A DNA stretch of 64,000 nucleotides from an uncultured Acidobacteriota bacterium (GCA_902826605.1 CADEFM010000001.1:248001-312000), one strand, 5' to 3'. Positions 8,542 through 18,085 are shown, counted from the first letter of the stretch. Numbers and translations are program-made. Notes: generated by a model not told the origin, from the sequence alone.

Positions 8542-9417
8542 CTACAAATACGGCGGGGCAGCCAGGAGCGCGACGCCACATGAGCACGTGCCAGCGTACT
8601 TCTCACTATCCGTCATCTTGCCGCATGCGCCACAGCGCAGCCACATCGGATTGATGCGCTCTGGAACCCATACGCTGGTGTAGCCGGCGGCCGCCAGATC
8701 GGGACCGAAGAACTCCCTCATCGCCGCCGCGTGCGCACTTTCGGTGAGAAGTTTTCGAGGGCCCTCCGCGTTTTCCCACGCGGTTAATGTCACCATCGTG
8801 TTGCCGATCACAATCCCCATATGCCCGATGTATTCCGGCATCGCCGCCATCGCCGAGCTGATCTTTTGGGAATATTCACGCACCTTTGCCACTTCCCCTG
8901 GCGATCGCGCTAGCAAATTGGTAATGCTGATTGCCCCGGGCTTCGTGGTTTTCCCGCTGGAGCCGTGGCCCGCCGTGCCAAAGCGATACGGCCCGATTGC
9001 GTGCGGCTGCACCACAACCTGCAACCCGAGTTGCCGCGGCAGTTCGCCGCCATCGAAATACCCGCGAACACTGCGAACCTTGTCCCCGTCCACTTGAATA
9101 AAATCCGCACCCTTGAGTTCTATCTTCTTCCCCGTCGGCGGAAGCCCCATGAACGGCGCGGAATTCGTGCCGCGCATGATCCATTGCGCGGCTACCAGTC
9201 CGTCCGCGCTCGCCGAAGCGCTTGCGATTTCGAAGGAAAGATCGGGAAAGGCCGCGAACAGACCCGCCGCATACGCCGCGATGGCATCGCCTTGCAGAGG
9301 GCCTTGCGACGCCGGGTCCTCGTAGGTGCCTCCTGCGGCGAATGTAGCGGCAATCGACGCTCCATCTCTGCGATTCCATGCGTCAAAGTATTCTTGCGCG
9401 ACTTCCAGAGTGTTCAT
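8542..9417 (-). CDS. Three-part protein: SnoaL-like cyclase, ABM-like domain, C-terminal zinc ribbon
   Basis: A 291-residue protein with no signal peptide. Residues 1-135 match the ester-cyclase/SnoaL fold (EYFDAWNRRDGASIAATFA and a late VDGDKVRSVRGYFD). Residues 155-250 resemble a dimeric alpha/beta-barrel domain of the antibiotic-monooxygenase type (EYSQKISSAMAAMPEY, TAWENAEGPRKL). The last 35 residues carry four cysteines at 262, 265, 278 and 280 in a rubredoxin/zinc-ribbon arrangement. SnoaL domains catalyse or bind in polyketide-type ring closure, but most bacterial members have no assigned substrate. The fusion of these three parts is unusual in my experience. It is upstream of nothing obvious on its strand. 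Confidence 0.75.
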   Translation of the reverse strand: MNTLEVAQEYFDAWNRRDGASIAATFAAGGTYEDPASQGPLQGDAIAAYAAGLFAAFPDLSFEIASASASADGLVAAQWIMRGTNSAPFMGLPPTGKKIELKGADFIQVDGDKVRSVRGYFDGGELPRQLGLQVVVQPHAIGPYRFGTAGHGSSGKTTKPGAISITNLLARSPGEVAKVREYSQKISSAMAAMPEYIGHMGIVIGNTMVTLTAWENAEGPRKLLTESAHAAAMREFFGPDLAAAGYTSVWVPERINPMWLRCGACGKMTDSEKYAGTCSCGVALLAAPPYL

Positions 9418-9449
9418 TGTTTATCTCTTACCGAATCGCTCGTCATACG

Positions 9450-9845
9450 CTAGCCCGGGTGGACTTCCGTGCCGAGTATGATCATGTTGCCATCGGGCAG
9501 ATGCAGACGCTGGGCGATAGCCGCCGGGGACCCGTCCTTAGCCACGTAGCCTTCCATCGTCACTTCCATGCCCGGTTTGATGGTGTCTTTCCTAAGCCCG
9601 CGCCGGAACAAATTAATGGGAGAGGCGGTCTCAAATTTCCACGTCACCACTTTGCCGCGATCATCCCTTACGTCGAGATAAATCCAGCAATGCGGGTTAA
9701 CCATATCGAGTTTGACCACGGTGCCGGAAATCTTGATGTACTTGGTTCCGTCGTACTCGGCGGCGAATGAATGGTGCGCCATCACCGGCGCGGGGGCAAG
9801 GCAAAAACATGCGCACGCGGCAATCAGCTTCCATCTCGAGTGCAT
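9450..9845 (-). CDS. Small secreted DUF6152 family protein (second copy)
   Basis: A 131-residue exported protein. The signal peptide ends at about residue 23, immediately before the family-typical HHSF. Later family stretches are GTVVKLDMVNPHCWIYL and GMEVTMEGYVAKDG. A longer frame reaches 9914, but the ATG at 9845 has GGGAAGA upstream and begins the signal peptide. It is paralogous to the protein at 6318-6695, with the same order of hydrophobic and polar segments but clearly diverged. Function is unknown. It is the upstream neighbour of the SnoaL-fusion gene on the same strand, 32 bases away. Confidence 0.85.
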   Translation of the reverse strand: MHSRWKLIAACACFCLAPAPVMAHHSFAAEYDGTKYIKISGTVVKLDMVNPHCWIYLDVRDDRGKVVTWKFETASPINLFRRGLRKDTIKPGMEVTMEGYVAKDGSPAAIAQRLHLPDGNMIILGTEVHPG

Positions 9846-9983
9846 GCTATTCTTCCCGTCAACAAACGGGTGCGATCGACGACGATTGTATTTCTTCGGA
9901 GCGCTTGAAGTCAATATTGGACAGTGGGCAACTATGAAAATCGACGCTAGCCGCCCAGTTCGCTTGCTGATAATATATCGGCC

Positions 9984-10415
9984 ATGAAAGTTCTGTGGGC
10001 GCTGGCTTTGCTAAGTTGTATAGGTACTTGCCCAGCCCAGACAGGCAGTGAGCCCGTCTATCGCCTCGAACATGGAGTCGGCAAGCCTCTCGTTATCGAA
10101 AAGAGCGAGCCAGAATTTCCCGATGAGGCATGTGCCGCTGGCCGTGAGGCGGCTTATAGAACCCAATCAACAGACATCGGTTCGGCAGTAGTTTCGCTCG
10201 TAGTGGGCGCTGATGGCCGCGCTCAAGACGTAAAGGTCACCCGAACGACGGGTTTGGATTTAGGTCAACAAGCAGCACGGGCTGTCCGAACCTTCAAGTT
10301 CAAGCCTGCAATGAGGGAGGGAAGGGCCGTTCCGGTTTACTGCACCATCGAAGTCTATTTTCACTTGCCATCAAAGTGCTTCACCTCTTTTAAATCTCCG
10401 GAACATTCAAAGTAG
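9984..10415 (+). CDS. Secreted TonB C-terminal-like domain protein
   Basis: A 143-residue exported protein. The signal peptide covers residues 1-19. From about residue 60 to the end it follows the TonB C-terminal pattern (a VSLVVGADGRAQDVKVTRTTG strand pair, then AARAVRTFKFKPAMREGRAVPV), but it has no N-terminal transmembrane anchor or proline-rich spacer. It is therefore unlikely to energise a receptor by itself; free TonB-C domains of this kind are common in Acidobacteriota. Two cysteine pairs (residues 12/16 and about 50/119) could form disulfides. No strong ribosome site precedes the ATG. The next gene is der, 56 bases downstream. Confidence 0.75.
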   Translation: MKVLWALALLSCIGTCPAQTGSEPVYRLEHGVGKPLVIEKSEPEFPDEACAAGREAAYRTQSTDIGSAVVSLVVGADGRAQDVKVTRTTGLDLGQQAARAVRTFKFKPAMREGRAVPVYCTIEVYFHLPSKCFTSFKSPEHSK

Positions 10416-10471
10416 CCACTACCCAATGTCGGCTCCTAATAACATTAGAATGGCGATGACTGCGATGATAG

Positions 10472-11794
10472 ATGGGAGTGTCATCAGTCCCGTCCCACCT
10501 CCCCAGCGTCGTTATCGTCGGCCGGCCCAACGTCGGAAAATCCACGCTTTTCAACGCCATCACCGGCCAGCGCCGGTCCATCGTCGGCGATGAGCCTGGC
10601 ATTACGCGCGACCGCATTTACGGCGAAGCCGAGTTCTACGGCAAGAAATTTGAACTGATCGACACCGGCGGCATCATTCCTAACGACGAGGAGATGATCC
10701 CCACGCAGATCCTGAAGCAGGCCCGCGTTGCGCTGGACCAGGCCGCCCACATCATCTTCCTGATCGATGGCCGCGCCGAAATCACCGGCACCGATCGCGA
10801 CCTGGCCAAAATGCTGCGCAAGACCGGCAAGCCAGTTTCCCTGGCAGTCAACAAAATAGATAGCCCGCGCCGCGCGGATCTGCTGCACAACTTTCACTCA
10901 CTCGGCTTCGAACACATGTTCCCGGTTTCGGCTGAGCACCAGTTGGGAATGGAAGAGCTGCTCACGCACATCACCCAGGATTTCGCCCGCGAAGCGGCTT
11001 TGGAGGAAGGTGAAGAGGAAGGCGAAAAAGCCACCGCTCCCATCAAGATCGCCATCGTGGGCCGCCCCAACGTGGGGAAATCCACTTTGCTCAATGCGCT
11101 CACCGGCAGTGAGCGAGCCATCGTCTCCCCCATTGCAGGCACCACCCGCGATGCGGTGGATGAAACTGTCCAGCAGGATGGCGTCGCATACACTTTCGTC
11201 GATACCGCCGGCATCCGCCGCAAGGGTAAGACTAAGCTCATGGCGGAAAAGATGAGCGTGGTCATGGCGCGCCGGCACTTGCGTATGTCGCACGTCGCGA
11301 TCATTGTCCTCGACGCCACCGAGGGGGTCCTCGCCCTGGATGCCACCATTTCCGGCTACGCCCACGAAGAAGGCCGCGCAGTGATTTTGTGCGTGAACAA
11401 GTGGGACCTGGCCAAGGACAAGAATAAACGCAAATTCACCGAACAGATTCGCGACAATCTGAAGTTTTTGGAGTACGCGCCCATCCTGTTCGTTTCCGCG
11501 CATAAACGCTCCGGCACCGCCGCCCTGTTCCCCGTGATCAAGAGGGCTTACGAATCCGCATCCCGCCGCGTCACAACGGGCGAACTCAACCGCTTCGTGG
11601 AAACGCTGCAATGGGAGTACGACATGAAGATACACTACATCACCCAGACCGGCTTCCGTCCTCCCACGTTTGTCCTGTTCACCGGATCGGCGGGCAAGCT
11701 GCATTTTTCGGCCGAACGGTACCTCGCGAACCGCCTGCGCGAGCGATTTGGTTTCGAGGCAACCCCCCTGGTGATCAAGACAAAACGGCGTTAA
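10472..11794 (+). CDS. der: Ribosome-assembly GTPase Der (EngA)
   Basis: A 440-residue GTPase with two G domains in tandem and a C-terminal KH-like domain, the arrangement unique to Der. Both P-loops read GRPNVGKST (residues 17-25 and about 197-205). The G3 motifs are DTGG in the first domain and DTAG in the second; the G4 motifs are NKID and NKWD. Der acts in the cytoplasm in the maturation of the 50S subunit and is normally essential. The start at 10472 precedes the first strand by 12 residues, slightly longer than in most homologs. The gene stands alone, with a VWFA-type gene beginning 48 bases after its stop. Confidence 0.96.
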   Translation: MGVSSVPSHLPSVVIVGRPNVGKSTLFNAITGQRRSIVGDEPGITRDRIYGEAEFYGKKFELIDTGGIIPNDEEMIPTQILKQARVALDQAAHIIFLIDGRAEITGTDRDLAKMLRKTGKPVSLAVNKIDSPRRADLLHNFHSLGFEHMFPVSAEHQLGMEELLTHITQDFAREAALEEGEEEGEKATAPIKIAIVGRPNVGKSTLLNALTGSERAIVSPIAGTTRDAVDETVQQDGVAYTFVDTAGIRRKGKTKLMAEKMSVVMARRHLRMSHVAIIVLDATEGVLALDATISGYAHEEGRAVILCVNKWDLAKDKNKRKFTEQIRDNLKFLEYAPILFVSAHKRSGTAALFPVIKRAYESASRRVTTGELNRFVETLQWEYDMKIHYITQTGFRPPTFVLFTGSAGKLHFSAERYLANRLRERFGFEATPLVIKTKRR

Positions 11795-11842
11795 ACGAAA
11801 CCATTGCCCAGCGGAAGGCATCCGTCGGTTAGAGTGTAGGTA

Positions 11843-12817
11843 GTGGTCCGCGTCCTGTGCAGTCTCGCCTTGCTTTTTCCCTTGCTAGCTCAGGAGCAGG
11901 AAAGCCCCACTCTTTCAACTGATACTTCCTTGGTGCTGGTGCCCGTGTCCGTAGCGGATCGCAAAGGCAATTTAGTCGACGGGCTTCAGGTCGAAGATTT
12001 CCAGCTTACCGACGAAGGCCTTCCACAAAAACTGCGCTTAGATACCTCCGACACTCTTGCCGCGCCCGTTTCCATGGTGGTGTTGATCCAGGCCAGCGGT
12101 ATCTCGCAGCCAGCCATAGAGCGCATCAAGCAGGTCGGCTCCATGCTGAAGCCTGTGGTCGCAGGGAATCGCGGTCAGGTCGCGGTAATTGCCTTCGATG
12201 ATGAGGTGCGGGTCTTTCAAGAATTCACTACCGAGGGCGACGCGGTCACCCAGGCGATCAATCGTATCAATGGCCGCACCATTAAAGGCTCGAAAATGTT
12301 GGACGCGGTGGGTGCAGCGGTGAAGCTGCTTTCCACGCGGCCTATTAGCGACCGGCGTTTGATTTTCCTGATGAGCGAAGCCCGCGACCGCGGCAGCAAG
12401 CTGAACCTGCGCGAAGCCCGCGAAATGGCCGAGCGGGCAGGAGCGGTGGTTTACTCGGCCACCTATTCGGTGCAGATACAGAACTGGACTTCGAAGCCCA
12501 GCGACGCCCCGTCCATGCCGGGTGAACCGAATTATGTCGATGGGCTGACTGAGCTCAGCCGCCTGAGCCTGCGCAACGCGGCCACAAGTTTGGCGCGTGT
12601 CACCGGAGGCCGCCACATGTCCTTTGTGACCGTCGAGTCGCTCGAAAAACTAATCGCCCGCATGGGAGAGGAAATTCACGGACAATATCTTCTCAGTTTC
12701 ACGCCGCCGCCTTCGAAGAACAAAGGCTTTCACGAACTTCACGTGACCATCCCATCGAAGTCCAACCTTGTGATCCGGGTCCGTGAAGGCTATTGGCCAG
12801 AGCGAGAACCTCGTTAA
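11843..12817 (+). CDS. Secreted VWFA-related protein, acidobacterial type
   Basis: A 324-residue exported protein starting with GTG. The signal peptide covers about residues 1-16; the opening mature segment TLSTDTSLVLVPVSVADRKG and the C-terminal HELHVTIP, VIRVREGYW are the hallmarks of the VWFA-related acidobacterial domain. The metal-site position, normally DxSxS, reads QASGIS here, so the metal-ion-dependent adhesion site lacks its aspartate. These proteins are abundant in Acidobacteriota, with no proven role; adhesion or protein binding at the cell surface is the usual guess. The gene follows der on the same strand. A related, partial gene begins at 62463. Confidence 0.88.
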   Translation: MVRVLCSLALLFPLLAQEQESPTLSTDTSLVLVPVSVADRKGNLVDGLQVEDFQLTDEGLPQKLRLDTSDTLAAPVSMVVLIQASGISQPAIERIKQVGSMLKPVVAGNRGQVAVIAFDDEVRVFQEFTTEGDAVTQAINRINGRTIKGSKMLDAVGAAVKLLSTRPISDRRLIFLMSEARDRGSKLNLREAREMAERAGAVVYSATYSVQIQNWTSKPSDAPSMPGEPNYVDGLTELSRLSLRNAATSLARVTGGRHMSFVTVESLEKLIARMGEEIHGQYLLSFTPPPSKNKGFHELHVTIPSKSNLVIRVREGYWPEREPR

Positions 12818-12877
12818 GACTGTTCCCGCGCAGAAATCTCTAACGAATGAGCGTGATAGGCAGCACTTCTGGAGGTC

Positions 12878-13615
12878 TCAAGCTATTAGGTTTGAATCAA
12901 CGACTGGTAAATCGTTTTGCATCTGCGGACAAAACGTAGTCAGGATTAATCTAAGGAGATCGATGAGGAGTTGTCGGGTCAAGCCAGCAGGGAGAAGAAG
13001 CGCTAAAAGATAGCTGCCAAGAATACCATAGACAAGCTGAATCCACGACAGTTTGCTAGTCTCGGTCATTTGTGTTCGAAGGTAGTCTAATCCACTTTCA
13101 AGGCCGGCTAATTTGTCTTCAGTCAAGTGCCAAGTCATTTTCGCATAGTCGCTGAAATCATCTAAGAACCTGCTCGCTCTGGCAAGGTCTCCCGCACTGA
13201 ACGCACCGTCTTCAATATGTCCAAAGCCGGTTCCTTGAAACGAGGCGTGATCGCGCCATCTTGCCTCCCACGGGTCTGGGCGAGCCCAATAGTTTAGTTC
13301 GTTGGTTAATTCGATTAGCCACCGGCCGAACATCGGTTTTAGTGGACCACTCCGCGACAATGACGCGCACTCGCGAGGACCCATGTACTCGTAGAGTGGG
13401 TTTGGCGGTTGCGTGGAAGTTAGTGGCGGTTCGAACTGAAAACGCCGTCCTGTCGGTTTATGGATCAGTGTCTCCAGAAGAACTTCGGGGTTCGAGACAT
13501 CCAATCGAGGCAGCCATTGGAGCTCAAACTGGTCGAAGCTATGATCGGGAGAGTCGTCGATCCACTGTTTCAAGTCGATCCGTTCTTGGAGGGTAAGCTT
13601 ACCGAGCCTTTGCAC
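12878..13615 (-). CDS. Orphan protein with a hydrophobic C-terminal region
   Basis: A 245-residue protein that I do not recognise. The N-terminal two thirds are soluble and helical, with many tryptophans and charged residues. Residues about 190-230 contain two short hydrophobic stretches (YGILGSYLLALLLPAG and LIDLLRLILTTF) that probably form a membrane hairpin. There is no signal peptide. Segments such as EAGDLARASRFLDDFSDYA have no family signature that I know. It stands between two unrelated genes, facing the VWFA gene and followed by a gap of about 360 bases, so it looks like an accessory insertion. Coding potential is judged from length and composition only. Confidence 0.5.
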   Translation of the reverse strand: MQRLGKLTLQERIDLKQWIDDSPDHSFDQFELQWLPRLDVSNPEVLLETLIHKPTGRRFQFEPPLTSTQPPNPLYEYMGPRECASLSRSGPLKPMFGRWLIELTNELNYWARPDPWEARWRDHASFQGTGFGHIEDGAFSAGDLARASRFLDDFSDYAKMTWHLTEDKLAGLESGLDYLRTQMTETSKLSWIQLVYGILGSYLLALLLPAGLTRQLLIDLLRLILTTFCPQMQNDLPVVDSNLIA

Positions 13616-13976
13616 GCTTATTCGAGGATATCAAAGGCTGTACCTCAATTCCCGGGAGAACGCGTTCAAATTACGGCACCTACGCGGTAGGGCTGAAGTA
13701 ACCATTTTTTCCGCCCCCATCGCCCTTTTTTGAAATTACATGTCATTTCGGTTTCGATACCTTGTCTTCAAAGTCGATTAACGTGCGTCAAGAGCACCGG
13801 GTTCCGCGGCAGGAAGCCTGGCTTACGAGACAGGGCGAGTACTCGAATCACCGCCTTGTTCAGCGTCAACAATCTCTTGCAGATTGGAGCGGCCGCCGCG
13901 TGTCACGCGCGTTACAGTGATCCCACCCCGTCGCGGGCAAAGAAACAGATCCCTACCGTTCCGGCAGGGTCGGCCT
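13616..13976. other. Intergenic stretch with no recognisable gene
   Basis: About 360 bases between the orphan gene and the site-2 protease gene. A short minus-strand frame of about 45 codons (roughly 13775-13905), starting with TTG, reads as protein-like sequence (including KAVIRVLALSRKPGF) but has no ribosome site and no known family. It may be a decayed fragment. I see no RNA gene, terminator or repeat. Confidence 0.4.
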
Positions 13977-14792
13977 CTAGCGAATCAGAGCGACAGGAGC
14001 GAAGTGCAGCAGGGCGCCAAACAAAATTAGCAGCCCGGCGAATTCCAGCAGCACGCCGCGGTCGCCTTCCGCCGGGTGATCCTTGCTCCAGACGATGCGG
14101 TATGCTGCGCCCAGCGCGAGGAAAAGAAATAGCCCTTCGTCCACTGCCCACCACAACACGCCCATCAATACCAAAAGTGTGATCCGCTCCATGCGGTTCA
14201 GCGCGCGAAATCCGCGTCCACCGTCTAGTTGCCACACAGGGATCAGGTTGAATAAATTGATATAGGCCGCCGCGTGCGCGAGCGCCATCCAGATGCCACC
14301 CCCGCCAAAAAACGCGGGAATCATCGACGCCAGCGCCGCACCCGCACCCCACTTCGGTCCGGCGAGTCCAATGCGCGCGTCCTGCCCAGCGTCCGCGGGG
14401 CTATCGTACAGGCTTACGAACGCCCCAAATCCCGGGATGAACATGGGAGCGCTTGCGCGTAACCCGAAATGCCGCAGCGCCCACACATGACCCATCTCAT
14501 GAACGTAAATTCCCAGGATAAATCCAACCCCGAACTTCCATCCGTAGAGGGCCCAATACAATCCCATGGACGCGAACATGGAGAGCACTGTGTTGAGCTT
14601 AGTGAACCCAAGCAGCAGAAATTTGCCCTTGGTGAGCGCAAGCAGAATTAGCGTCTTAAACTTGAAGAGGAGCGCGATCACCACGCCGATCGGGCCGAGA
14701 CGCTTGGTCCAGGAAGCCTTGGGCGGCGGAGGCTGAGCGGGCAGCGAGAAATCGCGCCGCTCAGCCTCAATGGTAGGAATGTGCGGGTTCGT
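13977..14792 (-). CDS. Site-2 protease family zinc metalloprotease (peptidase M50); apparent ACG start
   Basis: A polytopic intramembrane protease. Counting from the GTG at 14684, the zinc motif HEMGH is at residues 62-66 and the second motif NLIPVWQLDGG at 146-156, with several hydrophobic segments, as in the M50 family that cleaves anti-sigma factors and other membrane proteins within the bilayer. No ATG begins the frame. The codons stay open up to 14792, where an ACG follows AAGGAG by 5 bases and would add a 36-residue soluble N-terminus rich in proline and basic residues (ending KRLGP). I set the start there. Either ACG is used, an ATG was mutated or mis-sequenced, or translation begins at GTG 14684. 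The gene is directly downstream of clpC. Confidence 0.85.
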   Translation of the reverse strand, partial: TNPHIPTIEAERRDFSLPAQPPPPKASWTKRLGPIGVVIALLFKFKTLILLALTKGKFLLLGFTKLNTVLSMFASMGLYWALYGWKFGVGFILGIYVHEMGHVWALRHFGLRASAPMFIPGFGAFVSLYDSPADAGQDARIGLAGPKWGAGAALASMIPAFFGGGGIWMALAHAAAYINLFNLIPVWQLDGGRGFRALNRMERITLLVLMGVLWWAVDEGLFLFLALGAAYRIVWSKDHPAEGDRGVLLEFAGLLILFGALLHFAPVALIR

Positions 14793-14832
14793 AAATGCTC
14801 CTTACTGCAGTCCGAGCAGCCTGAACAAACCT

Positions 14833-17319
14833 CTAGTCGAACGTATATAGCGCGATGCCCGGAGGCGGTGCTTCGGCTACCGCGGTGGTCTCGTCGCCTG
14901 TAACGGTGACGGGCTGTTCCACCAGTTGTCGGCAGAAAATCCCGCCTTCGCCCATGTACACTTCGAACTCCGCGGGATGCGGCAGCACGCCCTGAATCAG
15001 CGCTTCGCTCAGCGGGTCTTCGATGTACTTCTGCAGCGCCCGTCGCAGAGGCCGCGCGCCGTAGCTGCGGTCCACCAGCGTCTTGTCCAGAATGTACTTC
15101 GCGGCGTCGTCGTTCAGACGGAGCCGGATCTGCTTGGACGACAGATTCGTGTTCATCTGTGCCGCCAGAAGGTGGACGATCTTGATCAAATCCTCGTCGC
15201 TTAGCGACGTGAATAAGATTGTTTCATCCAGGCGATTCAGGAATTCCGGATTGAACGCCTTCTTGACCTCGGCCATCACCTGATCTTCTACCTTGGCGGC
15301 CATGCCGGTGGTGGCGCCTGAAAATCCGATTGGGCTCTTCTTGTCCAGGAATCGCGCCCCCAGATTCGAAGTCATGATGATGATCGTGTTTTTGAAGTCC
15401 ACGGTGTTGCCGAGTCCATCGGTCAACTGGCCGTCTTCAAACACTTGCAGCAGGATGTTGTAGACATCCGGATGCGCCTTTTCGATCTCATCCAGCAGGA
15501 TGATCGAGTAGGGCGCGCGCTTCACTCGCTCCGTCAACTGGCCGCCCTCCTCGTAACCTACGTAGCCCGGAGGCGAGCCGATCAGTTTCGACACGGAGTG
15601 CTTTTCCATGAACTCGGACATGTCAAAGCGGATCAGCGATTTTTCGCTGCCGAAGAGAAATTCAGCCAGCGCACGCGCTACTTCCGTTTTGCCGACGCCC
15701 GTGGGTCCCAGGAACAGGAACGACCCGGCCGGACGCTTGGGCGATTTCAATCCCGCGCGCGAACGCCGGATCGCCCTTGCCAGAGCGGAGATCGCTTTTT
15801 CCTGGCTGATGATGCGCTTGTGCAGTTCTTCCTCAATGCGCAGCAACTTGCTCACTTCCTCTTCGCGAATCGCGGTCATCGGCACGCCGGTCCAGCGCGC
15901 CACCACGTCTTCAATATCGTCTTTGGTGACGATTCCAGTGGAGGTGTCGTCCAGGTTGTACTTGTCACGAAGGAGGCGCAGATTGTCTCGCTCTTTGCGT
16001 TCTTCGTCCGAATAGAAGCGCGCCTTCTCGAATTCATGATTCGCGATCGCGTTTTCCATGCGATGTACGATAAATTTGATGCGCTTCTGAATGTCGGATA
16101 CTTCGCCGGGCAGGGTAGTCTGCCGCAGCTTCACGCGTGCACCTGCTTCGTCGATCAGATCGATCGCCTTGTCCGGGAGAAAACGGTCCGGGATAAAGCG
16201 CACGGACGTGTGCACGGCGTTCTCCAACGCGTCGTCGGTATACGCGACCGCGTGGAATTTCTCATAGCGTTCCTTAATCCCGAACAAGATTCGCGTCGCG
16301 TCGGACTCATTGGGGGGCGGAACCTTCACGGCCTGGAAGCGCCGCTCGAGTGAGCGGTCGCGCTCGATGGATTTGCGATATTCGGCAGGCGTAGTTGCGC
16401 CGATGCACTGAATCTCGCCACGTGAAAGCGCAGGCTTCAAAATATTCGCGGCGTCCAGCGATCCTTCGGCCGATCCCGCGCCCACCAAAGTATGCAGTTC
16501 GTCGATGAAGATGATGGCGTTCTGATTCTCCATCAATTCCTTCATGATGGTTTTCAAGCGCTCTTCAAATTGGCCGCGGTACTTGGTGCCGGCGACGATC
16601 AACGATAGATCCAGCGCCATGATGCGCTTGTCGGCCAAGAAGGAGGGCACATCGCCATCGGCGATTTTCTGGGCCAGCCCCTCCACGATTGCGGTCTTGC
16701 CGACCCCCGGCTCGCCGATCAGCACCGGATTATTTTTGGTGCGCCTGCATAGAATCTGAATCACGCGATCCAGTTCCGCATCGCGCCCGATAAGCGGATC
16801 CAGAGAGCCGTCCATCGCCGCTTGCGTTAAGTCGCGGCTGAACTCCGTGAGCAGAGAACTTTCCTTGGGGCGATTGGCGGAAGCGCGCTCCGAACTGGAG
16901 CGCTGAATTTCTTCCCGAATCTGATTCAGCCGCAGCCCACGCTCGTGAAGTATGTCCGCGGCGAAGCACTTTTCTTCACGCAGCAAACCCAAGAGAAGGT
17001 GCTCGGTGCCGATGTGCTTGTGATTCAACCGCTCGGCTTCCTCCGCTCCATAGGCGAGGACGCGCTTGCACTCATGGCTCAAAGGAAGGTCCACTGAAGT
17101 CGAAACCTTCTCGCGTAACGTTGCGTGCGATTCGATTTGCTTGCGGATCGATTCCACGGACGCACTGGAGCGCAGGAAGCGATTGGCCAGGGCTTTATCT
17201 TCGCGCAAAAGACCCAGCAGCAAATGCTCCGTCTCAATGCACGGACTTCCGAACTGGCTGGCCTCATAACGCGCGAAGAAGATGACCCGGCGAGCTTTTT
17301 CGGTATATCGTTCAAACAT
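14833..17319 (-). CDS. clpC: ATP-dependent Clp protease ATPase subunit ClpC
   Basis: An 828-residue AAA+ unfoldase. Two Clp-N repeats (residues 1-145) are followed by the first ATPase domain (Walker A GEPGVGKT at 202-209), a middle coiled-coil region of about 60 residues, the second ATPase domain (Walker A GPTGVGKT near 535, then the [13 protein letters not shown] pore/sensor stretch) and the C-terminal small domain. This layout is ClpC, not ClpB (the middle region is short) and not ClpA. ClpC feeds unfolded proteins to ClpP in the cytoplasm; clpP is not in the window. The gene overlaps the upstream LolD-like gene by 8 bases and precedes the site-2 protease gene, so the three are one transcript. 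Confidence 0.95.
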   Translation of the reverse strand: MFERYTEKARRVIFFARYEASQFGSPCIETEHLLLGLLREDKALANRFLRSSASVESIRKQIESHATLREKVSTSVDLPLSHECKRVLAYGAEEAERLNHKHIGTEHLLLGLLREEKCFAADILHERGLRLNQIREEIQRSSSERASANRPKESSLLTEFSRDLTQAAMDGSLDPLIGRDAELDRVIQILCRRTKNNPVLIGEPGVGKTAIVEGLAQKIADGDVPSFLADKRIMALDLSLIVAGTKYRGQFEERLKTIMKELMENQNAIIFIDELHTLVGAGSAEGSLDAANILKPALSRGEIQCIGATTPAEYRKSIERDRSLERRFQAVKVPPPNESDATRILFGIKERYEKFHAVAYTDDALENAVHTSVRFIPDRFLPDKAIDLIDEAGARVKLRQTTLPGEVSDIQKRIKFIVHRMENAIANHEFEKARFYSDEERKERDNLRLLRDKYNLDDTSTGIVTKDDIEDVVARWTGVPMTAIREEEVSKLLRIEEELHKRIISQEKAISALARAIRRSRAGLKSPKRPAGSFLFLGPTGVGKTEVARALAEFLFGSEKSLIRFDMSEFMEKHSVSKLIGSPPGYVGYEEGGQLTERVKRAPYSIILLDEIEKAHPDVYNILLQVFEDGQLTDGLGNTVDFKNTIIIMTSNLGARFLDKKSPIGFSGATTGMAAKVEDQVMAEVKKAFNPEFLNRLDETILFTSLSDEDLIKIVHLLAAQMNTNLSSKQIRLRLNDDAAKYILDKTLVDRSYGARPLRRALQKYIEDPLSEALIQGVLPHPAEFEVYMGEGGIFCRQLVEQPVTVTGDETTAVAEAPPPGIALYTFD

Positions 17320-18085
17320 GATGGCGGCCCTCTGTTACTTCTTCTGTTACTTCTATAGATGCTTCATCCAGCACTAAAGACGCAGGGGAGAACGTCGCGG
17401 TAACCAGTTGTCCGCGTTCCAGCGCGACCACTCGGTCGGCCCGGCGCGCGAAATTCGTATTGTGCGTGACGTGAATCGAAGTCAACTGGCGGGAACGATG
17501 CAGATCGTCAATCAGCCCCATGATCATCTCACCTGTTCGATGATCCAGATTCCCTGTCGGCTCATCGGCTAGCAGCACTTTGGGATCGCCCACCAGTGCG
17601 CGCGCCAAAACCACCCGCTGTTGTTCGCCACCGGAAAGCTCGCCAGCTCGATGTGTGGCGCGATTACGCAAGCCGACTTCATCGAGTCTCGCCATTGATA
17701 CCGGCTCGGCCTGTTCGTGGCTTTGGCCTCGTATCAGGAGCGGCATCATCACGTTCTCAAGCGCCGTGAATTCCGCAAGCAGGGAGTGAATTTGCCAGAC
17801 AAAACCCAGTTCCCGGTTGCGGAAATCGGCCAGTTCGTGTGCCGGGAGCTTGCAAATGTCATTCTGACCGAAGTATATCGCACCCTCCGTGGGCCTGTCC
17901 AGACCGCCCAGCAGGTGCAGCAGCGTACTTTTTCCGGCGCCGGACTCGCCGATCAATGCCAACTTTTCCCCGCGCGAAACTTCCAGGTTCAAGCCCGCAA
18001 ACACCACGAGATCGCTGCCGCCGGAGCGGTAGGTCTTGGTCAAACCCACTACACGAATAGCGGGTTCCGAAGTGGAGACTGGCAT
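17312..18085 (-). CDS. ABC transporter ATP-binding protein, LolD/MacB type
   Basis: A 257-residue ATPase with Walker A GESGAGKST (46-54), Q-loop glutamine in FVWQIHSLL, signature LSGGEQQR (150-157), Walker B LLADEPTGNLD (171-181) and the H-loop histidine in IHVTHNTNFA. The sequence around EFTALENVMMPLLIRG is typical of LolD, the ATPase of lipoprotein release, and of MacB/FtsE relatives. No permease gene is adjacent; it must pair with a membrane protein encoded elsewhere. The last residues are acidic and valine/glutamate-rich, and their codons overlap the start of clpC. It is in the same operon as clpC and the protease gene. The exact partner, and so the substrate, cannot be assigned. Confidence 0.88.
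   Translation of the reverse strand: MPVSTSEPAIRVVGLTKTYRSGGSDLVVFAGLNLEVSRGEKLALIGESGAGKSTLLHLLGGLDRPTEGAIYFGQNDICKLPAHELADFRNRELGFVWQIHSLLAEFTALENVMMPLLIRGQSHEQAEPVSMARLDEVGLRNRATHRAGELSGGEQQRVVLARALVGDPKVLLADEPTGNLDHRTGEMIMGLIDDLHRSRQLTSIHVTHNTNFARRADRVVALERGQLVTATFSPASLVLDEASIEVTEEVTEGRHHV

Noticed and set aside
10898..11821. Minus-strand open frame of 307 codons antisense to der
   Set aside because: The complete Der protein is encoded on the plus strand with all GTPase motifs; the antisense frame has none.
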